A stretch of 64,000 nucleotides of DNA. Origin: JAJDXO01 sp965207535. GTDB lineage: Bacteria > Pseudomonadota > Alphaproteobacteria > Rhodospirillales > UBA2165. The notes under the pieces were generated by a model, which was not told where the DNA came from, did no database searches, and worked only from the letters and a program-made list of their open reading frames with translations. Each line of letters opens with the position of its first letter. Position 1 is the stretch's first letter. Location of the stretch: assembly GCA_965207535.1 (NCBI GenBank), contig CBDBMR010000017.1:248001-312000 (forward strand), in the 5' to 3' direction. The position numbers and the translations under genes were made by a program. Below are positions 25,012 through 32,253 of this stretch, piece by piece.

Positions 25012-25796
25012 GTCCACCGGTATCGAGGCGGGGTCGGGCCCTTGTTGCGTCCACCCTGCCGGGACTGTTCCCATGCGTGCGCCAGGATGCCGACGCCGCG
25101 CGACAGGCAGAAAAACCCGCGCGCGAGCTTCGGCGGACATCCGAGCTCGCCGAAGATGACCGCGGTCGCGCCGTCGATATTCATTGGCACCGGCTTGCCT
25201 TTCCGGTCCGCCAACAATCGTTCAACCGCCCGGCCAATCGCCGCGTAGCGGCCGGACACATGCCCTTCGGCGGATGCCTCATCCACCAATCCCAACAGGC
25301 GGGGCGTCCTCGGGTCCGTCGGCTTGTGGAACCGATGGCCGAAACCGGGAACATAGGGGCCCCGCTCGCGCTGCCATGCGGCAATCCGGTCCGCGGCAAC
25401 GTCGTCAAGACCATCGTCTTCGCCCGCGAGTTCGTCGATCGAGTTGTAGAGTTCGACGGCTTGCTCTCCAGCGCCGCCGTGAACATCGCCCAGGACGTTT
25501 ATCCCGCTTGCCATGGCGTTGTTGATATCTACCCCGCAGGTCATCGCCATCCGGGCGATCGCGATCGACGGCGCCTGGGGGCCATGATCGACAGCCGCCA
25601 CCAATGCGGCCTCGAAAAGCATGGCCTGTTCGCCGGAAAGTTCGCGGCCCGTGGCCGTGAACCAGATCATCTGGGGAAACGAGAAGCGGCCGATAATTTG
25701 CTGAATGGGGCGTCCTCGAATGTCGATCCGGCCAGGCTCCATATCGATGACCGATGTCCGCCACCAGTCCGAGACGTCGTTCGATTGAGCATTCAT
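24990..25796 (-). CDS. Citrate synthase-fold lyase (citryl-CoA lyase-like)
   Basis: A 268-residue protein equal to the catalytic part of citrate synthase without its large N-terminal portion, as in citryl-CoA lyases of this fold. The three catalytic positions are kept: H106 (GDVHGGAGE), H154 (PGFGHRFHKPTDPR) and D208 (MNIDGAT). The expected reaction is cleavage of citryl-CoA or a similar acyl-CoA to acetyl-CoA and an oxoacid. Its start overlaps the stop of the CoA-transferase gene by 4 bp, so the two likely act in sequence: CoA activation, then cleavage. A methylcitrate- or citramalate-type substrate is also possible. Confidence 0.78.
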   Translation of the reverse strand: MNAQSNDVSDWWRTSVIDMEPGRIDIRGRPIQQIIGRFSFPQMIWFTATGRELSGEQAMLFEAALVAAVDHGPQAPSIAIARMAMTCGVDINNAMASGINVLGDVHGGAGEQAVELYNSIDELAGEDDGLDDVAADRIAAWQRERGPYVPGFGHRFHKPTDPRTPRLLGLVDEASAEGHVSGRYAAIGRAVERLLADRKGKPVPMNIDGATAVIFGELGCPPKLARGFFCLSRGVGILAHAWEQSRQGGRNKGPTPPRYRWTYDASTD

Positions 25797-26983
25797 ATCG
25801 CTCCCTCCGCCCGGAGCAGGCCGACCTCCTCGGCGTCCAACCCCAGGCTGCCGTAAATCTCGTCGTTGTGCCGGCCGAGAATGGGAGGCGGATCGTCGAC
25901 CCTTGGCGCTTCGCCGTCCAGCTTAATCCCGGTTCTGACCACCTGGATGTCGCGGCCGACACCCGGCACGTTTTCGAATGTTCCCAGCATGCCGCGGGAC
26001 GCGATGACCTCGTGCTCCAAAATCGTTTCCACGTCGAGCACCACGCCCGATGGAACACCAAGCTGATTGAGCTCTTCGACCCATTCCCGGGCCGGCCGCG
26101 TCTTCAAGGTCTTTTCGATTTGTTCCGTCAGGGCCGCCCGGTTGCGTTTGCGGGCTTCCCGGGTCGCAAATCGCGTATCCCCGGTCAACTCCTCCCGCCC
26201 GAGATGCCGCGCCAGAATGCGCCATTGCTCTTCCTTGTTGGCGGCAATGTTGATTGGCGCATCCGCGGCCTGAAACGTGCCCGACGGCGATGACGTGACG
26301 TTGTCGTTGCCGTGGGCGCTGGGATGGACGCCGGCAATCAACCAGTTGGAGATGACCCATCCGGTCGTCGCCAAAACCGATTCCAGCATCGAGACATCGA
26401 TGAACGTCCCTTGGTCCCGATTGTTGAGCGCCGCACACACGGCCATCGCCGCGGTGAGACCGCCGATGGTGTCGGCGATCGGGTAGCCGACGCGAAACGG
26501 TCCGGACCGCTCGTCGCCGGTGATCGACATGATGCCCGACGCGCCCTGGATAATCTGGTCATAGGCGGGCCGGTCCGCCCAGGGCCCATCTTGGCCGAAA
26601 CCCGAGATGGCGGCATAAACGAGTTTGGGATTGACTTCCTTGAGTACCGGCCATCCGAGATCCAGCCGGTCCATGACGCCGGGCCGGAAATTCTCGACCA
26701 GAACGCGAGAACCGCCGACCAGCTGTTTCAGAAGATCCTTGCCGCGGGGATCCTTGAGATTGAGAGTGATCGATTTCTTGCCCGCATTTTGCGCCAGGAA
26801 CGATACGCCCATCCGCCGATCGTTGAGCTCGGGATCGCCGCCCAACCGGCGTGCAAGATCACCTCGGCCTGCCGCCTCGACCTTGATGACTTCGGCGCCG
26901 AGGTGGGCGAGCTGATGGCAGCAGAAAGGGCCGGCCAATACGTTGGTCAGGTCAAGAACCCGAATCTTCTCGAGCGGTCTCAC
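25793..26983 (-). CDS. CaiB/BaiF family class III CoA-transferase
   Basis: A 396-residue family III CoA-transferase. The N-terminal LEKIRVLDLTNVLAGPFCCHQLAHLGAEVIKVE is the classic family start. The catalytic Asp that forms the aspartyl-CoA anhydride is D171 in GYPIADTIGG, and GFGQDGPWADRPAYD precedes it. It transfers CoA between carboxylic acids without ATP. It is coupled (ATGA) to the citryl-CoA lyase-like gene and divergent from an IclR regulator, and lies beside the tct uptake and sensing genes. The donor and acceptor acids are unknown; citrate is a reasonable guess. Confidence 0.87.
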   Translation of the reverse strand: MRPLEKIRVLDLTNVLAGPFCCHQLAHLGAEVIKVEAAGRGDLARRLGGDPELNDRRMGVSFLAQNAGKKSITLNLKDPRGKDLLKQLVGGSRVLVENFRPGVMDRLDLGWPVLKEVNPKLVYAAISGFGQDGPWADRPAYDQIIQGASGIMSITGDERSGPFRVGYPIADTIGGLTAAMAVCAALNNRDQGTFIDVSMLESVLATTGWVISNWLIAGVHPSAHGNDNVTSSPSGTFQAADAPINIAANKEEQWRILARHLGREELTGDTRFATREARKRNRAALTEQIEKTLKTRPAREWVEELNQLGVPSGVVLDVETILEHEVIASRGMLGTFENVPGVGRDIQVVRTGIKLDGEAPRVDDPPPILGRHNDEIYGSLGLDAEEVGLLRAEGAI

Positions 26984-27010
26984 GACGACACGTTCATGAA
27001 CTTTATCCCC

Positions 27011-27062
27011 CGCAATAGCCTATTGCGCCGCGCCACCTACGCAAGCAAAATAGAATTCTATT
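27011..27062. promoter_or_regulatory. Two palindromes in the CoA-transferase/IclR divergent region
   Basis: CGCAATAGCCTATTGCG (27011-27027, a perfect dyad around a central C) and AATAGAATTCTATT (27049-27062, perfect) share the half-site AATAG. They lie 28 and 66 bp before the CoA-transferase start and 30 bp and more before the IclR start. They are good candidates for the IclR operators. Confidence 0.5.
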
Positions 27063-27092
27063 CTGTCAGATGAAACATTTGGTCGCGGACAC

Positions 27093-27767
27093 ATGGCACG
27101 AGACCGGGTAGAGGCGGTTGAAAGGGCGCTATCGATACTCGAGGCATTCGGAGAGACACGCTCCGAGCTCACGCTGGCGGAAATCGCAGAGGAAACAGGG
27201 CTCTACAAGAGCACGATCCTGCGGCTGGCTGCGTCACTTGGCCGATATGGCTACCTGGTTCGCGACGACAAAGGCTTGTTCAGATTGGGACCCAGCCTAT
27301 GGCGGCTCGGGTCCAGCTACCGGCGCAATTTCGACCTTGACGAGTTCATTCGTCCGGTGCTCCGCGAACTCGTAAGCGAGACCGGCGAAACCGCCTCGTT
27401 TTCGGTTCGGGACGGAGACGAACGGGTATGCCTTTACCGGGAAAACTCGCGCAATCCCATTCGGCATCATTTGGACGAGGGCGCCCGGTTGCCGCTGGAC
27501 CGGGGCGCGGCCGGGCGGGTGTTGCTTGCCTATGCCGGATCAAACGGATTGGAAAATCGGAAGATCCGGGATGGTTTCGCGATCTCCGTCGGCGAGCGTT
27601 CGCCGGATGTCGCCGCGGTTGCGGTTCCCATCCTTCATGCCGATGGCGAAATCCGGGGAGCCCTTGCAATATCCGGTCTGGCCAGCCGGTTTGACGCGGC
27701 GGCTCGTGAAAACGCCCTGCCCCTTCTGCAAAAGGCCGCGCAATCGGTCATGGACCGGCTTCGGTAG
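27093..27767 (+). CDS. IclR family transcriptional regulator
   Basis: A 224-residue regulator: the N-terminal winged helix-turn-helix (VERALSILEAFGETRSELTLAEIAEETGLYKSTILRLAASL) followed by the IclR effector-binding GAF-like domain with LYRENSRNPIRHHLDEGARLPLDRGAAGRVLLAY. It is slightly shorter than average (about 250) but complete. It is divergent from the CoA-transferase-lyase pair, with two palindromes between, and probably controls it. Members usually bind small aromatic or aliphatic acids; the effector is unknown. Confidence 0.9.
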   Translation: MARDRVEAVERALSILEAFGETRSELTLAEIAEETGLYKSTILRLAASLGRYGYLVRDDKGLFRLGPSLWRLGSSYRRNFDLDEFIRPVLRELVSETGETASFSVRDGDERVCLYRENSRNPIRHHLDEGARLPLDRGAAGRVLLAYAGSNGLENRKIRDGFAISVGERSPDVAAVAVPILHADGEIRGALAISGLASRFDAAARENALPLLQKAAQSVMDRLR

Positions 27768-27783
27768 CCCTTTTCAGATGGCC

Positions 27784-27870
27784 CGCCTCGGTCAATTGAT
27801 CGCCGGCGAGGAAGCACCGATCCGCCAGCACCGCTTCGATTGCATCAAGCGTCTCTTCAATGTCCAGATG
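27784..27870 (-). pseudogene. Fragment of a glutathione S-transferase C-terminal domain
   Basis: About 29 codons on the minus strand read HLDIEETLDAIEAVLADRCF then LAGDQLTEAG, matching the GST C-terminal pattern (LDxLExxLxxxRFLxGDxLTEAD). The frame then runs into unrelated residues and a stop at the IclR gene. There is no start codon and no N-terminal thioredoxin domain. It lies between the 3' end of tRNA-Ala and iclR, so it is a leftover of a lost gene. Confidence 0.5.
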
Positions 27871-27879
27871 GATAAAAAA

Positions 27880-27955
<76 letters not shown>

Positions 27956-28006
27956 TAAACCATGGTCCCGGCGCCCGAAACCGCCGCCCCAGGGTGGGGA
28001 GGCGGG

Positions 28007-28035
28007 ATAATGTGTCGGGGTCCCAATTCTGTCAA
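28007..28035 (-). promoter_or_regulatory. Sigma-70 promoter of tRNA-Ala
   Basis: On the minus strand TTGACA (28030-28035), a 17-bp spacer and CATTAT (28007-28012) form a near-consensus promoter about 50 bp upstream of the mature tRNA 5' end. Confidence 0.75.
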
Positions 28036-28134
28036 GAGTGCCGCGATCCCCGGCCCGGCGGGCGTGTGACTTGCCTGCAACGGGCCATATGTATAGGTTT
28101 CCCGGCGTTCATTTGCGGACCCAGGGACCCCGTT

Positions 28135-28422
28135 ATGGCATCTCTCCTGTGGCTCATCGATACGGTACTGAGTCTCTATCTGTACGCGGTGATTATCGCG
28201 GTCATTTTGAGTTGGCTGATCGGCTTTCGGGTGATCAACACCTCGAACCAGTTCGTCTACATGATCGCCGATTTCTTCTACCGCATCACCGAGCCCGTCT
28301 TTGCCTGGGTCCGGCGGTGGTTGCCCACATTCGGCCAAATCGACCTGTCGCCGATTGTCGTCCTCCTGGCGATCGGGTTTGCGCGCTCCCTGCTCCGGGA
28401 ATACGGCGTCCGCCTGCTCTGA
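28135..28422 (+). CDS. YggT family membrane protein
   Basis: A 95-residue protein with two YggT-type hydrophobic segments: residues about 4-30 (LIDTVLSLYLYAVIIAVILSWL) and about 73-90, linked by the conserved FYRITEPVFAWVRRWLPTFGQIDLSPIVVLL. Family members are small membrane proteins linked to cell-envelope or osmotic functions with no firm biochemistry. ATG at 28135 begins the family-like sequence. folD follows 115 bp downstream. Confidence 0.88.
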   Translation: MASLLWLIDTVLSLYLYAVIIAVILSWLIGFRVINTSNQFVYMIADFFYRITEPVFAWVRRWLPTFGQIDLSPIVVLLAIGFARSLLREYGVRLL

Positions 28423-28537
28423 CAGCCGAATTCATCGGCGGAATTCCGACTTCGAAGATTGTTGTCATCTCCGATGATCCGGCTAGAGTGCTGCCGCATA
28501 TCTCGAACAGGGTTGGACGAGACAACGGGTCCCCTCG

Positions 28538-29437
28538 ATGGCTGATGCGAAACTGATCGACGGCAAGGCGTTCGCCGCAGGCTTGCGCGCCCGGGTGGCC
28601 GCTCAGGTGCGGGCCGTCAAGGAAAATCACAACCTCACCCCCGGCCTCGCGGTGGTGCTGGTGGGCGAGGATCCGGCAAGCCAGATCTATGTCGGAAACA
28701 AAGCCAAGCTCACCGAGGAGGTGGGCATGAAATCGGTCCAGCATACGCTGCCGGCGGATACGTCACAGAAGCAGCTCCTGACCCTGGTCGAAGGACTGAA
28801 CGCCGATCCGGCGATCCACGGCATACTGGTTCAGCTTCCGCTCCCCGATCAGATCGATGAGGCCGCCGTGCTGGCGGCCGTCGATCCGGCCAAGGATGTC
28901 GACGGTTTCCATGTAATCAATGCCGGCAAGCTGTCTACCGGGGCGCCGGGCCTGGTGCCGTGTACGCCTCTCGGATGCCTCATGCTGATCAAGGACGTGC
29001 TGGGCGACGATCTTTCCGGTAAACGGGCGCTGGTCATCGGGCGGTCCAACATCGTCGGCAAACCCATGGCGCAGCTGCTGCTGGCCGAAAACTGCACCGT
29101 CACCATCGCTCACTCCCGGACCGAGGATTTGGCTGGCGAGGCGGCGCGCGCCGACATCCTCGTTGCGGCCGTGGGCCGCGCCCGGATGGTTCGCAAAGAC
29201 TGGATCAAAGAGGGCGCGGTGGTCATCGATGTGGGCATGAACCGCCTGCCGCCCGAGGAGCCCGGCAAGAAGGGCGAACTCTGTGGAGATGTGGACTTCG
29301 ACGGCGCAAAACAGGTGGCTGCGGCCGTCACGCCGGTTCCCGGCGGGGTCGGTCCGATGACAATCGCCTGCCTGCTGCAAAACACGGTGACGGCGGCCTG
29401 CGCTCTCAATGACGTCGACGTGCCGGCAGTCGAGTAG
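28538..29437 (+). CDS. folD: Bifunctional methylenetetrahydrofolate dehydrogenase/cyclohydrolase FolD
   Basis: A 299-residue cytosolic enzyme interconverting methylene-, methenyl- and formyl-tetrahydrofolate with NADP. Family signatures are VLVGEDPASQIYVGNKAKLTEEVGM with the catalytic Tyr and Lys, GILVQLPLPDQID, PCTPLGCLMLIK, the nucleotide-binding VIGRSNIVGKPMAQLL and the C-terminal TPVPGGVGPMT. Full length and start agree with the family. It feeds one-carbon units to purine, thymidylate and formyl-Met synthesis. Confidence 0.96.
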   Translation: MADAKLIDGKAFAAGLRARVAAQVRAVKENHNLTPGLAVVLVGEDPASQIYVGNKAKLTEEVGMKSVQHTLPADTSQKQLLTLVEGLNADPAIHGILVQLPLPDQIDEAAVLAAVDPAKDVDGFHVINAGKLSTGAPGLVPCTPLGCLMLIKDVLGDDLSGKRALVIGRSNIVGKPMAQLLLAENCTVTIAHSRTEDLAGEAARADILVAAVGRARMVRKDWIKEGAVVIDVGMNRLPPEEPGKKGELCGDVDFDGAKQVAAAVTPVPGGVGPMTIACLLQNTVTAACALNDVDVPAVE

Positions 29438-29469
29438 CGGCCTGGCACGGCCTCGGCTAAACTCAGCCT

Positions 29470-30177
29470 ATGACCGGTTCCATGGAAGCCCTCTGGGCGG
29501 CGACAATTTTGTTCGTCGGCGGACACCTGCTCATCAGCGGCACCCCTATCCGCGATGCCCTGGTGGCCAAGTGGGGCGCCAACCGCTATCGGGGCGGCTA
29601 CTCGCTGCTGATGATCGTCCTGCTGATCTGGATGATCCTCGCCTTCCGCGACGCGCCCTTTGTCGATCTGTGGACGGCGGGGATCGCGATCAAGCACATC
29701 CCGCTGACCCTCATGGTTTTCGTTCTGATCACGCTGGCCGCCTCCGAAAACAGGGCAAACCCGACCAAACTCGGCTCCAGGAACGAAGGAATGGCAGCCG
29801 GTCCGACGGGCATTTTCACCATCACTCGGCATCCGATGATGTGGGCCATCGGCGTTTGGGCGGTGATGCACGTGGGCGCGAGCGGGCACCTGGCCGGCAT
29901 TATTCTCTTTGGCGGGTTCGCGGTCCTGGCCTTTCTCGGCACGCTGTCCATCGACAAAAAGAAAAAGGCGCTCTCGGGTGAGGCTTGGGACACCTATATG
30001 GCCCGGACCTCGAATATTCCCTTCGTGGCGGCGCTGTCCGGAAAAACCAAGATCGATTGGCGGGGAATCGGCATCAAGCCGGTGATCTTCGGGATCATCG
30101 CCTACGGCGTAATACTGGTGTTCCACGAATGGCTGTTCGGCAAGGCGCCTGCCGGTTTCGTCTCAGGAGTAATCTGA
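29470..30177 (+). CDS. NnrU family membrane protein
   Basis: A 235-residue integral membrane protein of the NnrU family. It has an N-terminal helix, LISGTPIRDALVAKWGANRYRGGYSLL, and the most conserved stretch TGIFTITRHPMMWAIGVWAVMH with Arg-His-Pro as in methyltransferase-like membrane enzymes (isoprenylcysteine methyltransferase relatives). Six to seven helices are expected. Despite its name from nitrite and NO reduction clusters, no denitrification genes are near, so the role is open. The next gene overlaps its stop by one base. Confidence 0.87.
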   Translation: MTGSMEALWAATILFVGGHLLISGTPIRDALVAKWGANRYRGGYSLLMIVLLIWMILAFRDAPFVDLWTAGIAIKHIPLTLMVFVLITLAASENRANPTKLGSRNEGMAAGPTGIFTITRHPMMWAIGVWAVMHVGASGHLAGIILFGGFAVLAFLGTLSIDKKKKALSGEAWDTYMARTSNIPFVAALSGKTKIDWRGIGIKPVIFGIIAYGVILVFHEWLFGKAPAGFVSGVI

Positions 30178-30890
30178 TGCCCCCTAATCAATGGTCTCCG
30201 GCACTGAAACTCGCCATCGCCTGCCGAAAATTGGCGTCGGAAAATCACGCACTGACGCTCGCCGGGCAAGCGACCTGCCGCGCGGACGACACGACCTACT
30301 GGAGTACGCCGCTTGCCGGCGGATTTCCCAACGTCACCGAGAGCAGGATCGTCCGGGTCGACGGCGACATGAACCTGATCGAAGGGACCGAGGAAGTGAA
30401 TCCGGGGGTTCGGTTTCATATGTGGATCTATCGGGCCCGGCCGGACGTCAACGCCATCGTGCACACACACCCGCCCTACGCCTCGGCTCTCTCGATGATC
30501 GGTGAGCCGCTGGAGGTTGCTCATATGGATGCCGGTCCGTTCTACGGCGATTGTGCGTTCCTGCGCGACTGGCCGGGGGTCCCGGTCGCCGACGAAGAAG
30601 GGCGCATCATCTCCGAGGCCCTCGGCGGCAACCGCGCCATCCTGCTTGCCAACCACGGCTATCTCACCGTTGGCGCGACGTTCGAGGAAGCCGCCTATCT
30701 GGCGGTCCTGTTCGAGAATGCCGCCCGGATGCACATGCTGGCCCGCGCCGCAGGCCCCATCAAACCGGTCGAGCCGCATCACGCGCAGGAAGCCCACGAC
30801 TTCCTGCTCCGCCCCGATGTCATCAACGGCACCTTCGAGGCGTGGGGTCTGGAAATGCTCCGCGACCACCCGGAACTTGCGGACGCCTAA
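30177..30890 (+). CDS. Class II aldolase/adducin family protein
   Basis: A 237-residue zinc-dependent aldolase-like protein. Ligand motifs are visible as the VHTHPPYAS histidine pair near residue 97 and LLANHGYLTVG near 160. SENHALTLAGQATCR near the start replaces the usual N-G-N-x-S phosphate-binding loop, so the substrate may be unphosphorylated or the enzyme decarboxylating. It starts within the nnrU stop (TGATG), so it is translationally coupled. MITE copy 1 begins 9 bp after its stop. Confidence 0.82.
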   Translation: MPPNQWSPALKLAIACRKLASENHALTLAGQATCRADDTTYWSTPLAGGFPNVTESRIVRVDGDMNLIEGTEEVNPGVRFHMWIYRARPDVNAIVHTHPPYASALSMIGEPLEVAHMDAGPFYGDCAFLRDWPGVPVADEEGRIISEALGGNRAILLANHGYLTVGATFEEAAYLAVLFENAARMHMLARAAGPIKPVEPHHAQEAHDFLLRPDVINGTFEAWGLEMLRDHPELADA

Positions 30891-30898
30891 AGCCGCCC

Positions 30899-31166
30899 AG
30901 CCCGCATTTCTCACCAGGGTTACGGCCTGCGTCGCGTCCAGACGGTCGAGCCGCCAGGAGCGGCCCGAAAAGCGTAGCGGCACCTACGGTTGAGGGCCGC
31001 GACGACGCGGGCGGGCGCCGGGGCGCGACCCGAAGGGCGGCGCTCTCGGGCCGACAGCGTGTGTCGAGGCGCTTGCCCGATGTCACCGCATCGCGCGGCG
31101 CGCCTCTCCTGCTCTGTCGACCCGACAGAGCCGCGCAGACCATGACCCTGGTGAGAAATGCGGGCT
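30899..31166. mobile_element. 268-bp MITE-like element, copy 1
   Basis: A non-autonomous inverted-repeat element bounded by AGCCCGCATTTCTCACCAGGGT and its reverse complement. It matches the copy at 55513-55780, in opposite orientation, with eight substitutions and no gaps (about 97 percent). It has no transposase. An open frame inside exists in both copies but five of the eight differences change the protein, so it is not a maintained gene. The right end supplies two bases of the sulfotransferase stop codon. Confidence 0.85.
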
Positions 31167-32073
31167 AAACAGGCTTCTCCCCCGTGCGGAGCCAATGGGC
31201 GCACTCGGAACCGAGTTCTTTTTCCGCCGTCTCCAAGTAGCGCCGCACGTCCTCCTCGGTCAGCGTTTCCTCCCACCGGCGGTTGGTGCCCCGATAGACG
31301 AACTGCTCGGCGCCGCCGTCCCAGAAGATGCCCCCCAGCGGAACGCTCGGCGTCGCGTTGGCCTTCATGTATTTGAAGGTGCAGTGCTCGACGATGTCAT
31401 CCCACTTGCTCTCGTCGATTGGAATCTCGAGGAACGCCGCGATTTTGCGGATCTCGCCCTCCATATCATCGAGCAGGTTCTGAAAGTGGAGCAGGTACAT
31501 GTTGGGGAGATGGCGGATATCCCACCACTGCTTGATGCTATCCCAAAAGGGCCACCAGGGATAGCCGTCCTTCTCCAGCCAATCGAGGAAATACTGGCGA
31601 ACGTCATCGGTGGGGCGCTCCATGGGCGGACCGACGAGACCGGGCGTCTCGTTCAACGCCTCGTACCAGAGGTCGTTGGCGCTGGCATGGTGATTGTACG
31701 AACTCCACACGACATCCCGGCCATCGCGGGCGATATAGATGTATTTGGCCTTCGGCGAATAGACCAACGCGTCAATCGGCAAGTGGGTCTTCAGGAACCG
31801 CCTGTGGGTCTGCTTCTCCACCTCGGGGAGTTTCACCTCCTTGGGCGGAATACGGAGATCCAGCCATGGGGACATGTCGGCGACCGGCAATCCCTCTTCG
31901 CCGTTGAACAGCAGTTGGCTGATGATCTGCTGAACCCAGGTCGTCCCGGACTTGAGGTTGGTGGCGATGATGATGTCGTCATCGCGGAACGGGAAGTCGT
32001 TCCAGACCGTGGAATCGAAATGGTTATTGTGCATTTCCCGCGTTTTGACGGGCCACTGGATATCGTCAGCCAT
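31165..32073 (-). CDS. Sulfotransferase domain protein
   Basis: A 302-residue PAPS-dependent sulfotransferase-like enzyme of the cytosolic type. The 5'-phosphosulfate loop is NLKSGTTWVQQI, the 3'-phosphate-binding segment is RDGRDVVWSSYNH, the catalytic-His region is RFLKTHLPID, and the C-terminal EHCTFKYMK and FVYRGTNRRWEETLT match the last family blocks. ATG at 32073 is preferred because GGGAG lies 9 bp upstream; the longer frame from 32166 has no homologous residues. The acceptor is unknown. The stop codon is formed at the border of MITE copy 1, so the original C-terminus may have been trimmed. Confidence 0.87.
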   Translation of the reverse strand: MADDIQWPVKTREMHNNHFDSTVWNDFPFRDDDIIIATNLKSGTTWVQQIISQLLFNGEEGLPVADMSPWLDLRIPPKEVKLPEVEKQTHRRFLKTHLPIDALVYSPKAKYIYIARDGRDVVWSSYNHHASANDLWYEALNETPGLVGPPMERPTDDVRQYFLDWLEKDGYPWWPFWDSIKQWWDIRHLPNMYLLHFQNLLDDMEGEIRKIAAFLEIPIDESKWDDIVEHCTFKYMKANATPSVPLGGIFWDGGAEQFVYRGTNRRWEETLTEEDVRRYLETAEKELGSECAHWLRTGEKPV

Positions 32074-32253
32074 GCTCTCTGCTCCCTGTCTCCGGCGGCA
32101 ATGGCGCCGCGCATCATGTCCAGCATTTAGGCTACACAATATTTGCCGAATCACGAAGCATGTCATGCTCGGAGCTTGGCCCGGAACTCGGCCTGGAACT
32201 CACCGGCCGCGGATGCTATTCACCCGCCCATCCCGAATGTTTTGACCGATGCC

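Noticed and set aside
30823..31143. An open frame starting MVCAALSGRQ inside MITE copy 1 (also 55536-55901 in copy 2)
   Set aside because: It is shared only because the element is shared; five of eight differences between copies change the protein, and each frame runs out into unrelated flanking DNA.
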